From a candidate division WOR-1 bacterium RIFOXYB2_FULL_45_9 (GTDB lineage: Bacteria; Margulisbacteria; WOR-1; O2-12-FULL-45-9; XYB2-FULL-48-7), in assembly GCA_001771575.1 (NCBI GenBank), contig MEUD01000001.1:894815-958814 (forward strand): DNA of 64,000 nt, given 5' to 3'. Below, in pieces: positions 10,035 to 18,045 of this stretch (its first letter is position 1; each line of letters begins with the position of its first letter). The position numbers and the translations under genes were made by a program. The notes under the pieces are model-generated. The model saw only the letters and a program-made list of their open reading frames with translations. It was not told where the DNA came from and did not search any database.

Positions 10035-11042
10035 CTATTTTCTGGCTTGATATCCCTCAACCGCTTTTTCAACAAGGCTGATCGGCAAGGCCAAATTATG
10101 GAAAATTAACGCTGATTTTTCCCCAGCCTCTCTTCTGATCAGATCGGCTGAATGTCCTTCATTTTGCCGAAAATACGCCTGCGCCATTTCATAGCCTGAT
10201 AAAAATCCCCGCATAATAGTTTCATTTAGCGTGAAAGAACGGCCTTCTCTTTTAAATGGACCAGGCGTAAAAAACGAAAAGGCGTTCCAAAAACCCGGAA
10301 AGCCGCGGTCAAAAACTCTCTGGTCCAAAGAGGAAGAAAGATCGATATTTTGACAAACCACTTTGCTCCCCGCCTTCACTTCGGAAATAGCGGCCGATTC
10401 AAGGGCCAACAAATCAAATCTGATGCCGCCAAAACGGTCCCTGGCCCCAATAATATAGGCGTGAGCCAGCGCGATCCCGATCCCAAAGAACAATTTTTCC
10501 CGCCATTCCTGGTTCCCCGCAACTTCCTCAAGCAAACCGTTTTCTTTCGCGGAAAGAAGATCGATTCCCGGAATAAAACCAAAATATTCGTAATCTCTGC
10601 CGCGGGCCATCGCGCTATAGCCTGGGGCGCCGATCGCCGAAAGGAGCAGGGATCCGGAAATTTCATCGGCCGGGTGCAGGGGAACCGGCCCCTCGTCGCT
10701 TTGATGAACAAATTGTTCGGGCGAATATTTTTTCGCGACCAATAGTCTGCCGGCTTGATCGGCAATTAAATGGGGAGGGTTTACCCTGAACTCTTCCTGC
10801 GCGTGCTCTTTGGTATAACGTGAGACAAGCGCCCCGGAACCATCCCTTAGGACAGTGATCATGCCATTTGAATCACGAGCGACCAGTTTAGCAAAGCGAT
10901 CGGCCTCACTACCGGAAAGATGTTTGATTGGATCGGCGACTTGCCGCATCGCGGCGCGAATGAGTTGGGAATCTATTCCATTCCGGCACGGTAATGATCG
11001 AAAAGCCCTTATACTATTAAGATGCGCGCTGATTGCGTTCAT
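10035..11042 (-). CDS. Hypothetical protein with possible degenerate kinase fold (335 aa)
   Basis: No family is recognised with confidence. It has no signal peptide or membrane helix. Features that recall protein/lipid kinase-like enzymes are a Lys pair after hydrophobic residues (LLVAKKYS, about 101-108), a catalytic-loop-like AYIIGARDRFGG (about 195-206) and an NIDLS segment (232-236) placed like a metal-binding DFG. The Asn expected after the catalytic Asp is replaced by Ile. Function is unknown and the kinase idea is inference only. The gene is leftward, with AGGGA upstream of the ATG. Confidence 0.6.
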   Translation of the reverse strand: MNAISAHLNSIRAFRSLPCRNGIDSQLIRAAMRQVADPIKHLSGSEADRFAKLVARDSNGMITVLRDGSGALVSRYTKEHAQEEFRVNPPHLIADQAGRLLVAKKYSPEQFVHQSDEGPVPLHPADEISGSLLLSAIGAPGYSAMARGRDYEYFGFIPGIDLLSAKENGLLEEVAGNQEWREKLFFGIGIALAHAYIIGARDRFGGIRFDLLALESAAISEVKAGSKVVCQNIDLSSSLDQRVFDRGFPGFWNAFSFFTPGPFKREGRSFTLNETIMRGFLSGYEMAQAYFRQNEGHSADLIRREAGEKSALIFHNLALPISLVEKAVEGYQARK

Positions 11043-11107
11043 ATGTTCCCTGCTATATATCGTGAATAAACAGCGATTATTTCACCTATTTATCGGTCTT
11101 TTTGAGT

Positions 11108-11113
11108 TATAAT
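11108..11113 (+). promoter_or_regulatory. -10 box (TATAAT) six bases before the rRNA methyltransferase ATG
   Basis: A perfect TATAAT ends six bases before the ATG at 11120, so transcription should start at or next to the A of the start codon. No Shine-Dalgarno sequence is present and the -35 match is poor. Confidence 0.55.
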
Positions 11114-11119
11114 AAAGAA

Positions 11120-12415
11120 ATGCTAGAAACCGTCGTTATTGGTTCTTTTAATGATAAAGGCAAAGGCTTAGGAGAAAGAGCGAACAAAACCTCTCGCCTG
11201 ACCGTCCCATTCGCTTATCCCGGAGACCGTCTGGAAGTTATCGTCACCAGCCGAAACAAGAAGTTGGCCGAGATCATTGAGATCGTCGAACCATCACCCG
11301 ACCGGATCACCCCCCCCTGCCCTTACGCCGGCCATTGCGGGGGCTGTCCCTGGCAGGGCTTGAGCTACCAGGCCCAGCTCAAATATAAGGAAGAGTTGAA
11401 CAAACAGCTCTTTGGTGAAAGCGAACCGATCGTCCCGTCTCCAAAACAATATTTCTTTCGGAACCGGATGGATTATGCCTTCGGTCCTAATTTTACCCTT
11501 GGCCTGCGCCGCGGGCGGAGCGGCATCCTTGACCTGGAAAAATGCCTTTTGCTCTCCGAAAAAAGCAATCTCCTGATGGCCCGATTAAAAGCTTTTGCCA
11601 TCAAACATGACCTCAAGTCTCATCCAGAGGGGCTCCTCCGTCACGCCGTTATCCGCGAAGGAAAAAAGGTCTCCAACGCGATTTTAAATATTCTGACTAA
11701 TGAAAGCCCTGTTTTTCCGTTTGATGAACTCTGGCAGGAACTTCAAGACGATCTTGCTGGAATTTCCTGGAGCATCAATCGCTCGCCGGCCGACCTGTCG
11801 GTGGGCGAAGTCCAGGGGACCAGGGGGCGGGACCATTACTTTGACGAGCTTGGCGGACTTCGCTTTAAAATCCCGGTCCAATCATTTTTTCAAACCAATC
11901 CGGAACAGGCGGAAAGATTGCTCATGACCGTGGCCGAATTGCTCAACTTACAGGGAGGGGAAACGCTCCTCGATCTTTATTCCGGGACCGGTAGCATTGG
12001 ACTCTCCCTCGCGGCCAAAGCCAAGACGGTAATCGGTTTCGAGGAAGACCCCCGCGCGACCGCTCTTTCGATCGAGAACGCCAGTTTGAACGGGATCGGA
12101 AATTACTCGGCCATCGCCGGTCGAGCGGAAGAGGCCTTTCCCGCGTTTGAAGGGAAAGTCGACGCGGTAGTCGTTGATCCGCCAAGGCCGGGGCTGCATA
12201 AAAAGGTGATTAGGAAATTAGGTGAATTGAGACCGGAAAAGCTGGTTTACGTTTCGTGCAATCCACGAACGCAAAAAACAGACGTTGAGGCTTTCAAAGA
12301 GTTTGGTTATCGGATCAACCGCTGTCAGCCCCTCGATATGTTCCCCCACACCCCCCACATCGAGAACGTTCTTCTCCTTACTCGCCGAGCGACTCCAAAT
12401 AATTCTCGCCAATGA
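11120..12415 (+). CDS. rlmD: RlmD/TrmA-family RNA (uracil-5)-methyltransferase
   Basis: This 431-aa SAM-dependent enzyme probably makes 5-methyluridine in 23S rRNA. It has an N-terminal TRAM-like region, a four-Cys iron-sulfur motif (CPYAGHCGGCPW plus a later Cys), SAM-binding LLDLYSGTGSIGLSLA, the VVVDPPRPGL motif and the catalytic cysteine in YVSCNPRTQ. A TTG at 11102 is in frame but overlaps the -10 box, so the ATG at 11120 is preferred, giving a likely leaderless mRNA. The exact target (RlmD, RlmCD or TrmA) cannot be told from sequence alone. Confidence 0.88.
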   Translation: MLETVVIGSFNDKGKGLGERANKTSRLTVPFAYPGDRLEVIVTSRNKKLAEIIEIVEPSPDRITPPCPYAGHCGGCPWQGLSYQAQLKYKEELNKQLFGESEPIVPSPKQYFFRNRMDYAFGPNFTLGLRRGRSGILDLEKCLLLSEKSNLLMARLKAFAIKHDLKSHPEGLLRHAVIREGKKVSNAILNILTNESPVFPFDELWQELQDDLAGISWSINRSPADLSVGEVQGTRGRDHYFDELGGLRFKIPVQSFFQTNPEQAERLLMTVAELLNLQGGETLLDLYSGTGSIGLSLAAKAKTVIGFEEDPRATALSIENASLNGIGNYSAIAGRAEEAFPAFEGKVDAVVVDPPRPGLHKKVIRKLGELRPEKLVYVSCNPRTQKTDVEAFKEFGYRINRCQPLDMFPHTPHIENVLLLTRRATPNNSRQ

Positions 12416-12770
12416 TCACCGCGGCATGATCGTCGACCGGGACCGGCGGCACTCGGAAGGTCGTTGGGATAAGCCTTAGCCAGCCGGTCGGCGGGTTATC
12501 CTGCCAATATCGGCTTCTCGCCAGCCTGGTGGAGTTTTTCTCGGAAACTGCCGTCGACACCAGTCCGACGGCGGAAAGTTCCTTTTGGATGTTTTTCCCT
12601 TCGGAGCTTTTACCGATAACGACCGAGAATGGGGCGTATTTGCGAAACATTTCCCGGACCTCGCCGATTACCGTCTGGCGGGAGACCACTTTTTTCTCGC
12701 TCACTCTGCGGGCATTATCCATGGCGGCCAGGCCGCATTTATCCTTGCCGGGATCGATCGCCAGAATCAT
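12378..12770 (-). CDS. YqgF/RuvX-like RNase H-fold protein
   Basis: The 130-aa protein has an RNase H-like fold with the first acidic motif in ILAIDPGKDKCGLAAMD and a C-terminal acidic pair in VDDHAAVIIGENYL. The segment YWQDNPPTGWLRLIP matches a subgroup known from cyanobacteria and other bacteria, often annotated as pre-16S rRNA processing nuclease or resolvase. Its actual substrate is uncertain. It is the last gene of the leftward trpD-lptB operon and overlaps the end of the convergent rlmD by 38 bases. Confidence 0.75.
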   Translation of the reverse strand: MILAIDPGKDKCGLAAMDNARRVSEKKVVSRQTVIGEVREMFRKYAPFSVVIGKSSEGKNIQKELSAVGLVSTAVSEKNSTRLARSRYWQDNPPTGWLRLIPTTFRVPPVPVDDHAAVIIGENYLESLGE

Positions 12771-13798
12771 TTCGCCACCGTTTTAAAATCGACCTCAAGC
12801 GGACCGATCATAAAAATCTCTTTTTTCGCAACGACCTTCAGCGTGACCGGTTTTTTCCCCGCCTTGATCTTCTTGGCCAGTTCAAAGATCTGGGAATAAG
12901 GAAGGGAACCGATCGAGCCGGTATTGTCCGGAATGATCCCGGCAGTTCGGGCGGAAAGATGGACAGACTTAAGCAAGCTCATGATCTCCTGCTGGATCTT
13001 TTCTTCCGACAGTCCAGCCGGGATCTCCCGCTCCCCTATTTCTTCGCCGCCGGGATAGATCAATTGGTTGAGCTCAAAATCAAAAGCAGCCGGGACCTTT
13101 TCCCCCCAAAGAACGTTCCGTCCGGCGATCAATTTAACGATATAAACCCCAACTTTGCCCGTCAGACTATCAACGGCATCGTCAAATTCTTCAGGCAAAA
13201 CAGCAATTACCCCCCCCTGGACCTTGATCCCCATCGTCATCAATTCAAGATCAGCGCCAGCAATGATCCGCCGCAGGCCGTCGATTAATTTATCGTGGTC
13301 CGGCCCCGCCTGGATCAAAGAGACGCTAATGATATCGCCGTTTTTGAACAAGAGCTGGCCCTGGCGGGTCGTTTTGATCTCCTGGGAGAGCTTCGCCCGA
13401 GCCGTCTGCAAGACGGCAATCTCATTTTTGGCGCCGGTCAGTTTTGCTTCCAGCTCTTCCTGCTGGGCTCTTTTCCGCTCGAGCTCATTATTAAGGTCGA
13501 TTAACGCCCGGTTAGCCGCTTTGACCTCCTGGTTTTTTAGCTCCACTTGTGTTTTTAGCCGCTCCAGGCCCAGGATCGCGGTCCGGGCGTCCTGGGAAAT
13601 AGTGATGACGATCAAAAAAGTAAACAAAGCGATCAAACTGCCCGATATCACGGTGATCGTCATGGCGGTGTGGCGCGGCCGAAGGTTAAACAGGGTGAGC
13701 CGCCGCTTACCGATCGACTTGCCGACCAGATTGCCGATGTAGGCGACCACCCCTCCAACCAGAACAAGAAGGATAATGATCTGCGCGATAAAAGTCAT
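12767..13798 (-). CDS. DUF3084 membrane/coiled-coil protein
   Basis: The 343-aa protein has two N-terminal membrane helices (about 5-25 and 45-68) flanking the family signature GKRRLTLFNLRPRHTAM. A long coiled coil (about 85-145, rich in Glu, Leu and Lys) and a soluble C-terminal domain follow. DUF3084 proteins have no established function. The four-base overlaps with its neighbours in the Lpt operon suggest an envelope role. Confidence 0.85.
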   Translation of the reverse strand: MTFIAQIIILLVLVGGVVAYIGNLVGKSIGKRRLTLFNLRPRHTAMTITVISGSLIALFTFLIVITISQDARTAILGLERLKTQVELKNQEVKAANRALIDLNNELERKRAQQEELEAKLTGAKNEIAVLQTARAKLSQEIKTTRQGQLLFKNGDIISVSLIQAGPDHDKLIDGLRRIIAGADLELMTMGIKVQGGVIAVLPEEFDDAVDSLTGKVGVYIVKLIAGRNVLWGEKVPAAFDFELNQLIYPGGEEIGEREIPAGLSEEKIQQEIMSLLKSVHLSARTAGIIPDNTGSIGSLPYSQIFELAKKIKAGKKPVTLKVVAKKEIFMIGPLEVDFKTVAK

Positions 13799-14886
13799 TA
13801 TTTCTCCGACGATTTTTTGAGAATAAACCAGGCTACCCCGCCGGTCACGATGTTCGGCGCCCAGGCGGCAACCAACGGAGTAAACAATTTCATCTCGCCC
13901 AGCGACATAGAGAGAAAAGTCGCGATGTAATAGAAAAAGATCACGATGATCGAAAGGCCAAGCCCGACCGAGCCGGAGGCCCGGCGCGGAGAGATCCCGA
14001 GAGGCGCGCCAAGCAGGGCGAAAACGAGCGAAGCGAACGGGATGGCCATTTTCATGTAAAGTTGGATGGTCAGACTGGTAACATCGGTCCCCATTTTCTG
14101 TTTAAGCGCGATGTAATCGCGCATCTGCCGCATGGTCATATCATCCGGGTTGCGCTCTTCGGTAAAAAAATCGGCCGGAGTATATTTGATCGAGATAAGC
14201 TGTTCGCTGAACTTGATCAAATGCTTGTATTCTCCCCCCTCAAGAAGATAGATCGTCCCTTGCTTAAAAAGCCACTGGTTCCTGTCACCCTGCCACATCG
14301 CCTGCGCGGCGTTGATCAGCTGGACCAGTTTCCCGCCGGTGAATTCCTGAACGATCACCCCGGTCATCATCCCCCCCTCGATCGATTCCGCGTAAAAGAT
14401 CCGGCGAAGCTCTCCTTTTTCCAGCTCGGGGACAAAAACGTTCTTTTGGAATTTCGGCTTGGTCGTAACCGACGTCTGGACCACTAGGTTCTTGGCCGCC
14501 TTATTGGCCTCCGGAACGACGATCTCGGAAAAAGCGAGGTTGGTAAAAGCGACCAGCAGGCCAAGCGCGGCGACCGGAACGACAAGGCGATAAAGCGACA
14601 CACCCGAGGCCCGGAAAGCAATGATCTCCGAATCATGGGACAGGCGGGAAAAAGCCAGGATCGCGCCAAGCAGAGTCGCCATGGGAAAAATAATGATGAT
14701 GATCGCCGGCAGTTTAAAAACAAAAAGCTGGAGCGCGACGATCAGCGGCATCCCTTTTAAAACGACCGCCCGGACCAGGTCGAACAGGATCATGGAGGCC
14801 GAAAGAATAGCGGTAAACGATCCCAGGCCGAAAAAGAACGGCTCGAACAGCTCGCGGAAAATATAGCGGTCGATTATTTTGATCAT
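13798..14886 (-). CDS. LptF/LptG-family lipopolysaccharide export permease
   Basis: The 362-aa YjgP/YjgQ-type inner-membrane protein has an N-terminal IIDRYIFRELFEPFFFG motif, three helices, a periplasmic beta-jellyroll (about 130-260) and three C-terminal helices. With LptB it powers lipopolysaccharide transport to the outer membrane. Only one permease gene is here, so the partner must lie elsewhere or the protein acts as a homodimer. The ATG at 14886 is chosen because it starts four bases after the lptB stop; the frame extends upstream through lptB without supporting signals. Confidence 0.9.
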   Translation of the reverse strand: MIKIIDRYIFRELFEPFFFGLGSFTAILSASMILFDLVRAVVLKGMPLIVALQLFVFKLPAIIIIIFPMATLLGAILAFSRLSHDSEIIAFRASGVSLYRLVVPVAALGLLVAFTNLAFSEIVVPEANKAAKNLVVQTSVTTKPKFQKNVFVPELEKGELRRIFYAESIEGGMMTGVIVQEFTGGKLVQLINAAQAMWQGDRNQWLFKQGTIYLLEGGEYKHLIKFSEQLISIKYTPADFFTEERNPDDMTMRQMRDYIALKQKMGTDVTSLTIQLYMKMAIPFASLVFALLGAPLGISPRRASGSVGLGLSIIVIFFYYIATFLSMSLGEMKLFTPLVAAWAPNIVTGGVAWFILKKSSEK

Positions 14887-14890
14887 TCTA

Positions 14891-15613
14891 CTACAGCTGG
14901 AACTCGTCTCCGAGGTAAAACTTTTTCGCCTCGGGATTGGCCGCAACTTCCCTGGAATTACCGGAAACGAGGACCTCTCCCTTATGAACTATGTAAGCCC
15001 TGTCGGTGATCGCCAGGGTCTCCCGGACGTTGTGGTCAGTGATCAAAATGCCGATCCCTTTTTGTTTGAGCCGGTTAATGATCTCCTGGAGATCGGTAAT
15101 GGTTTTCGGGTCGATGCCGGTAAACGGCTCGTCGAGCAGAAGGAACTGCGGATCGGTCGAAAGGGCCCGGGCGATCTCCGCCCGGCGCTGTTCGCCGCCG
15201 GAAAGAGAATAAGCTTTTTGCTTGCGCAGATGGGTGATCCCAAGCTCATCAAGCAATTTGACCAGCCGCTCCTCATACTCTTTTTTAGGGATCTCCGGCA
15301 TCAGCTCCCAGAGAACATAGATGTTTTCTTCGACGGTCAATTTGCGGAAGATCGACTGTTCCTGCGGCAGATAACCGATCCCCATCTTCGAGCGCTGGTG
15401 CATCGGGAAATAAGTGATATCGTGATCGCCAAGAAAGACCTGTCCGCTGTTTGGGCGGACCAAACCGACGACCATATAAAAGGTGGTCGTTTTTCCGGCC
15501 CCGTTCGGCCCGAGAAGCCCTACTACTTCCCCCCGGCTCACGCCGATCGAGATCTCGTTGACCGCGAGCTTGGGACCGTAGCGTTTAATTAATTTTTCTG
15601 TCTTGAGGTGAAT
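14891..15613 (-). CDS. lptB: Lipopolysaccharide export ATP-binding protein LptB (apparent ATT start)
   Basis: This 240-aa ABC ATPase has Walker A (GPNGAGKTT), Q-loop (YLPQEQSIFRKLT), signature (LSGGEQRR), Walker B (LLLDEPFTGID) and the H-loop (ITDHNV). The first ATG/GTG/TTG in frame is GTG at 15541, which would remove strand 1 and the A-loop Tyr. The frame continues upstream as IHLKTEKLIKRYGPKLAVNE, which matches LptB N-termini. An ATT at 15613 has GGAGGA nine bases upstream, inside trpD, so ATT is taken as start. The gene overlaps trpD by 25 bases. Confidence 0.88.
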   Translation of the reverse strand: MHLKTEKLIKRYGPKLAVNEISIGVSRGEVVGLLGPNGAGKTTTFYMVVGLVRPNSGQVFLGDHDITYFPMHQRSKMGIGYLPQEQSIFRKLTVEENIYVLWELMPEIPKKEYEERLVKLLDELGITHLRKQKAYSLSGGEQRRAEIARALSTDPQFLLLDEPFTGIDPKTITDLQEIINRLKQKGIGILITDHNVRETLAITDRAYIVHKGEVLVSGNSREVAANPEAKKFYLGDEFQL

Positions 15614-16611
15614 CGGACCAGTTCCTCCAGTTTATTTATTGCCGCTCCGGAAGCGAGCGATTCGGCCGCTTTATCAATCCCTTCTTTTAATCCGCCGGCC
15701 AAACCGCCGACGTAAATAGCGGCCCCGGCGTTAAGTAAAACGATCTCTCGCTTCGCCCCTTTTTCTTCGTTGTTCAGGAGTCGGATCGCGATCTCGGCGT
15801 TGGCCGCCGCGTCCCCACCCCGCAGCTCTTCTGCCCCAACTCGAAGTATACCAAAATCCTCCGGCTTCACGAAATAGGTCTTTAGGTCGCCGCCATGGAG
15901 CTCCGTAACTCTGGTCTTCTCACAAACTGAAAGCTCATCTAAGCCGTCGTTCCCGTGAACGACCAGCGCGCGCTTCGTCCCCAGGTTTTTGAGGACCGCC
16001 GCCATAACTTCGGTCAACTCTTCGTGAAATACCCCTAAAACTTGAACTGAAGCGTTGGCCGGGTTGGAAAGCGGGCCAAGAATATTAAAGACCGTGCTGA
16101 TCCCGATTTCCCTGCGAGTCGGAGCGGCAAAGCGCATCGCTTTGTGAAAATTCGGCGCGAAGATAAAACCGATCCCAACCTGATTAATGCACTCTTCAAC
16201 TAGCTTCGGCTCAATATCAACTTTGATACCAAGCGCCTCCAGCAGATCGGCTGAACCGCAACGGCTGGTGATCGAGCGATTCCCATGTTTCGCTACCGCA
16301 ACCCCTGCCCCGGCCGCGATAAAAGCGGCGATCGTTGAGATGTTGAAGGTCCCGGCATGGTCGCCGCCGGTCCCGCAGGTATCGACCAGATTATCGGATC
16401 GCGGAAATATTTTGATCGCGTGCTCCCTCATCTTTTCGGCAAATCCGGTGATCTCGTCGACGCTCTCCCCTTTGGTGTGCAAGGCTGTGATAAAAGCGGC
16501 GATCTGCGACGGGGTCGCGTCACCCCTCATTATAGTATCCATCGCTATCCCGGCCTCTTCCCTGGTCAGATTATGCCCTTCAACAACTTTACGGATCGCT
16601 CCCTTGATCAA
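15589..16611 (-). CDS. trpD: Anthranilate phosphoribosyltransferase
   Basis: The 340-aa enzyme joins anthranilate to PRPP in tryptophan synthesis. It shows VDTCGTGGDHAGTFNIST (PRPP loop), KHGNRSITSRCGSADLLEALG, the anthranilate-binding GIGFIFAPNFHKAMRF and FNILGPLSNPA. It starts at TTG with GGAG five bases upstream. No other trp gene is in the window, and trpD heads the Lpt operon. A paralogue with another phosphoribosyl substrate is possible, though the motifs are canonical. Confidence 0.9.
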   Translation of the reverse strand: MIKGAIRKVVEGHNLTREEAGIAMDTIMRGDATPSQIAAFITALHTKGESVDEITGFAEKMREHAIKIFPRSDNLVDTCGTGGDHAGTFNISTIAAFIAAGAGVAVAKHGNRSITSRCGSADLLEALGIKVDIEPKLVEECINQVGIGFIFAPNFHKAMRFAAPTRREIGISTVFNILGPLSNPANASVQVLGVFHEELTEVMAAVLKNLGTKRALVVHGNDGLDELSVCEKTRVTELHGGDLKTYFVKPEDFGILRVGAEELRGGDAAANAEIAIRLLNNEEKGAKREIVLLNAGAAIYVGGLAGGLKEGIDKAAESLASGAAINKLEELVRFTSRQKN

Positions 16612-16665
16612 TTGGACTCCTTATTTTCCTGACGAACTGAAATTTTTTCAAACCCTAACGATAAA

Positions 16666-16694
16666 ATTATAGCACCCGATCGAGCCGGGTGCAA
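16666..16694 (-). promoter_or_regulatory. Promoter of the trpD-lptB operon with inverted repeat in the spacer
   Basis: On the minus strand, TTGCAC (-35), a 17-base spacer and TATAAT (-10) lie ahead of trpD. The spacer holds an inverted repeat, GCACCCG/CGGGTGC (16672-16678 and 16686-16692, seven-base loop), a plausible repressor site. On the plus strand the same repeat could form a hairpin ahead of the small gene at 16717. Confidence 0.6.
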
Positions 16695-16716
16695 AGGCAT
16701 TAGAGGGAGGAAACAA

Positions 16717-16890
16717 ATGGAAGCGAACATTATTTTAAAACTCGGACGTTCAACGCCTTACGCGAGTTCAAACATCGGCAGATTAAAGCTGGTCTTGCTT
16801 AAAGCGACACCTATCGTCCGCGAGGTTTTAATTCAAGTATTAGGAACCGCTAATCTCGACCGGCATATCAACGCCAGGGGTTATATTTAA
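16717..16890 (+). CDS. Small hypothetical protein (57 aa)
   Basis: The ATG has a strong ribosome binding site (GAGGGAGG, six bases upstream) and the frame runs 57 codons to TAA. The product begins MEANIILKLGRSTPYASSN and is basic (Arg/Lys) with no membrane segment or Cys. No family is recognised. It stands alone between the divergent trpD operon and the convergent zinc-ribbon gene. The ribosome binding site is the main support. Confidence 0.5.
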   Translation: MEANIILKLGRSTPYASSNIGRLKLVLLKATPIVREVLIQVLGTANLDRHINARGYI

Positions 16891-16972
16891 CGGTGGAAAA
16901 ACCTTCGCGCCGCAACCGACCATCCTTAATCCCGGGCGCTTGGGGATCTTTGTCGTTGTTGAACAATAATTT

Positions 16973-17176
16973 TTAATGCCCGCCGCAGCCTGAAGAACAA
17001 CTTCCGGAGGAGCAGCTGCCGCAGGAACTGGCCGTGCCGGTCAGGGAGGGAGCGGAAAAGACTCTCTCCGCCAATCCCCCGCATTTTGGGCATTGAGGAA
17101 TGGTCTTGTCGTTCATCCCTTTTTTGATCTCGAATTTTTTGCCGCAATCGCCGCATTTGTAATCGTAAAATGGCAT
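16973..17176 (-). CDS. FmdB-family zinc-ribbon protein
   Basis: The 67-aa protein has C8-x2-C11 and C29-x2-C32 ([17 protein letters not shown]) and a C-terminal tail rich in Cys, Gly and Ser that may bind a further metal. FmdB/CxxC-CxxC-SSSS regulators are widespread and usually named putative regulatory proteins; the true role is unknown. It is divergent from glyQ. Confidence 0.85.
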   Translation of the reverse strand: MPFYDYKCGDCGKKFEIKKGMNDKTIPQCPKCGGLAERVFSAPSLTGTASSCGSCSSGSCSSGCGGH

Positions 17177-17184
17177 GTTATAAT
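17157..17184 (+). promoter_or_regulatory. glyQ promoter
   Basis: TTGTAA (17157-17162), a 16-base spacer and a perfect TATAAT (17179-17184) lie before glyQ. The -10 box ends six bases before GTG 17191, so transcription should begin at the start codon. Confidence 0.6.
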
Positions 17185-17190
17185 TGTATC

Positions 17191-18045
17191 GTGAAACAGC
17201 TTTCTTTTCAAGAAATCGTCCAAAATCTCAATAATTTCTGGGCCGGCGCCGGCTGCGCCATCCGCCAACCCTACGACGTAGAAAAGGGAGCGGCGACCAT
17301 GTCCCCAACCACTTTTTTTGGCGTCCTCGGACCCAAACCATGGAACGTCGCTTATATCGATCCGGTCCGGCGTCCAACTGACGGCCGTTACGGCGAAAAC
17401 CCCAACCGGCTTTTCCATTATTACCAATATCAAGTAGTGATGAAACCTTCTCCCCTGGAAATCCAGGAGCTTTATCTTAATTCCCTCCGGGCGATCGGCA
17501 TTGAACCGGCCAGGCACGATGTCCGTTTTGTCGAAGACAACTGGGAATCCCCGACCCTGGGAGCGTGGGGAACCGGCTGGGAAGTTTGGGCGGAAGGGAT
17601 GGAGATCACCCAGTTCACCTATTTTCAGGAATGCGGCGGATTCCCGTGCAGACCGGTCGCGGTCGAGATCACTTACGGGTTAGAGCGCCTCGCGATGTTC
17701 ATCCAAAAAGTTAACAGCGTCTATGACATCAAGTGGAACGACCGGATCAAATACGGCGAGATCTATCTCTCGCAGGAGCGACAGCATTCCAAATATAATT
17801 TTGAAGCGGCCAACGTCGACCGACTGCTTCAGCTTTTTCAGCTCTACGAAAAAGAAGCCTGGTCGCTGATCGACCAAAAACTCGTCCTTCCAGCCTACGA
17901 TTACGTCTTAAAATGCTCCCACGCATTCAATTTACTTGACGCCAGGGGGGCGGTCTCGGTCAGCGAACGGATGGGCTATATCCTGAAGATCAGGAAGATG
18001 GCGCGCAACTGCGCAAGGTTGTATGTCGAGGCCCAGGATAAATGA
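17191..18045 (+). CDS. glyQ: Glycyl-tRNA synthetase alpha subunit
   Basis: The 284-aa catalytic subunit of the alpha2beta2 enzyme charges tRNA-Gly. Class II motifs are clear: [51 protein letters not shown] and [16 protein letters not shown] 17191 is preferred because the predicted transcription start falls there and homologues begin near SFQEIV. An in-frame ATG at 17170 would add seven residues (ACYNCIV) but lies upstream of the -10 box. It overlaps glyS by four bases (ATGA). Confidence 0.94.
   Translation: MKQLSFQEIVQNLNNFWAGAGCAIRQPYDVEKGAATMSPTTFFGVLGPKPWNVAYIDPVRRPTDGRYGENPNRLFHYYQYQVVMKPSPLEIQELYLNSLRAIGIEPARHDVRFVEDNWESPTLGAWGTGWEVWAEGMEITQFTYFQECGGFPCRPVAVEITYGLERLAMFIQKVNSVYDIKWNDRIKYGEIYLSQERQHSKYNFEAANVDRLLQLFQLYEKEAWSLIDQKLVLPAYDYVLKCSHAFNLLDARGAVSVSERMGYILKIRKMARNCARLYVEAQDK

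Noticed and set aside
15539-15541. GTG as start of lptB
   Set aside because: It would remove conserved strand 1 and the A-loop tyrosine of the ATPase.
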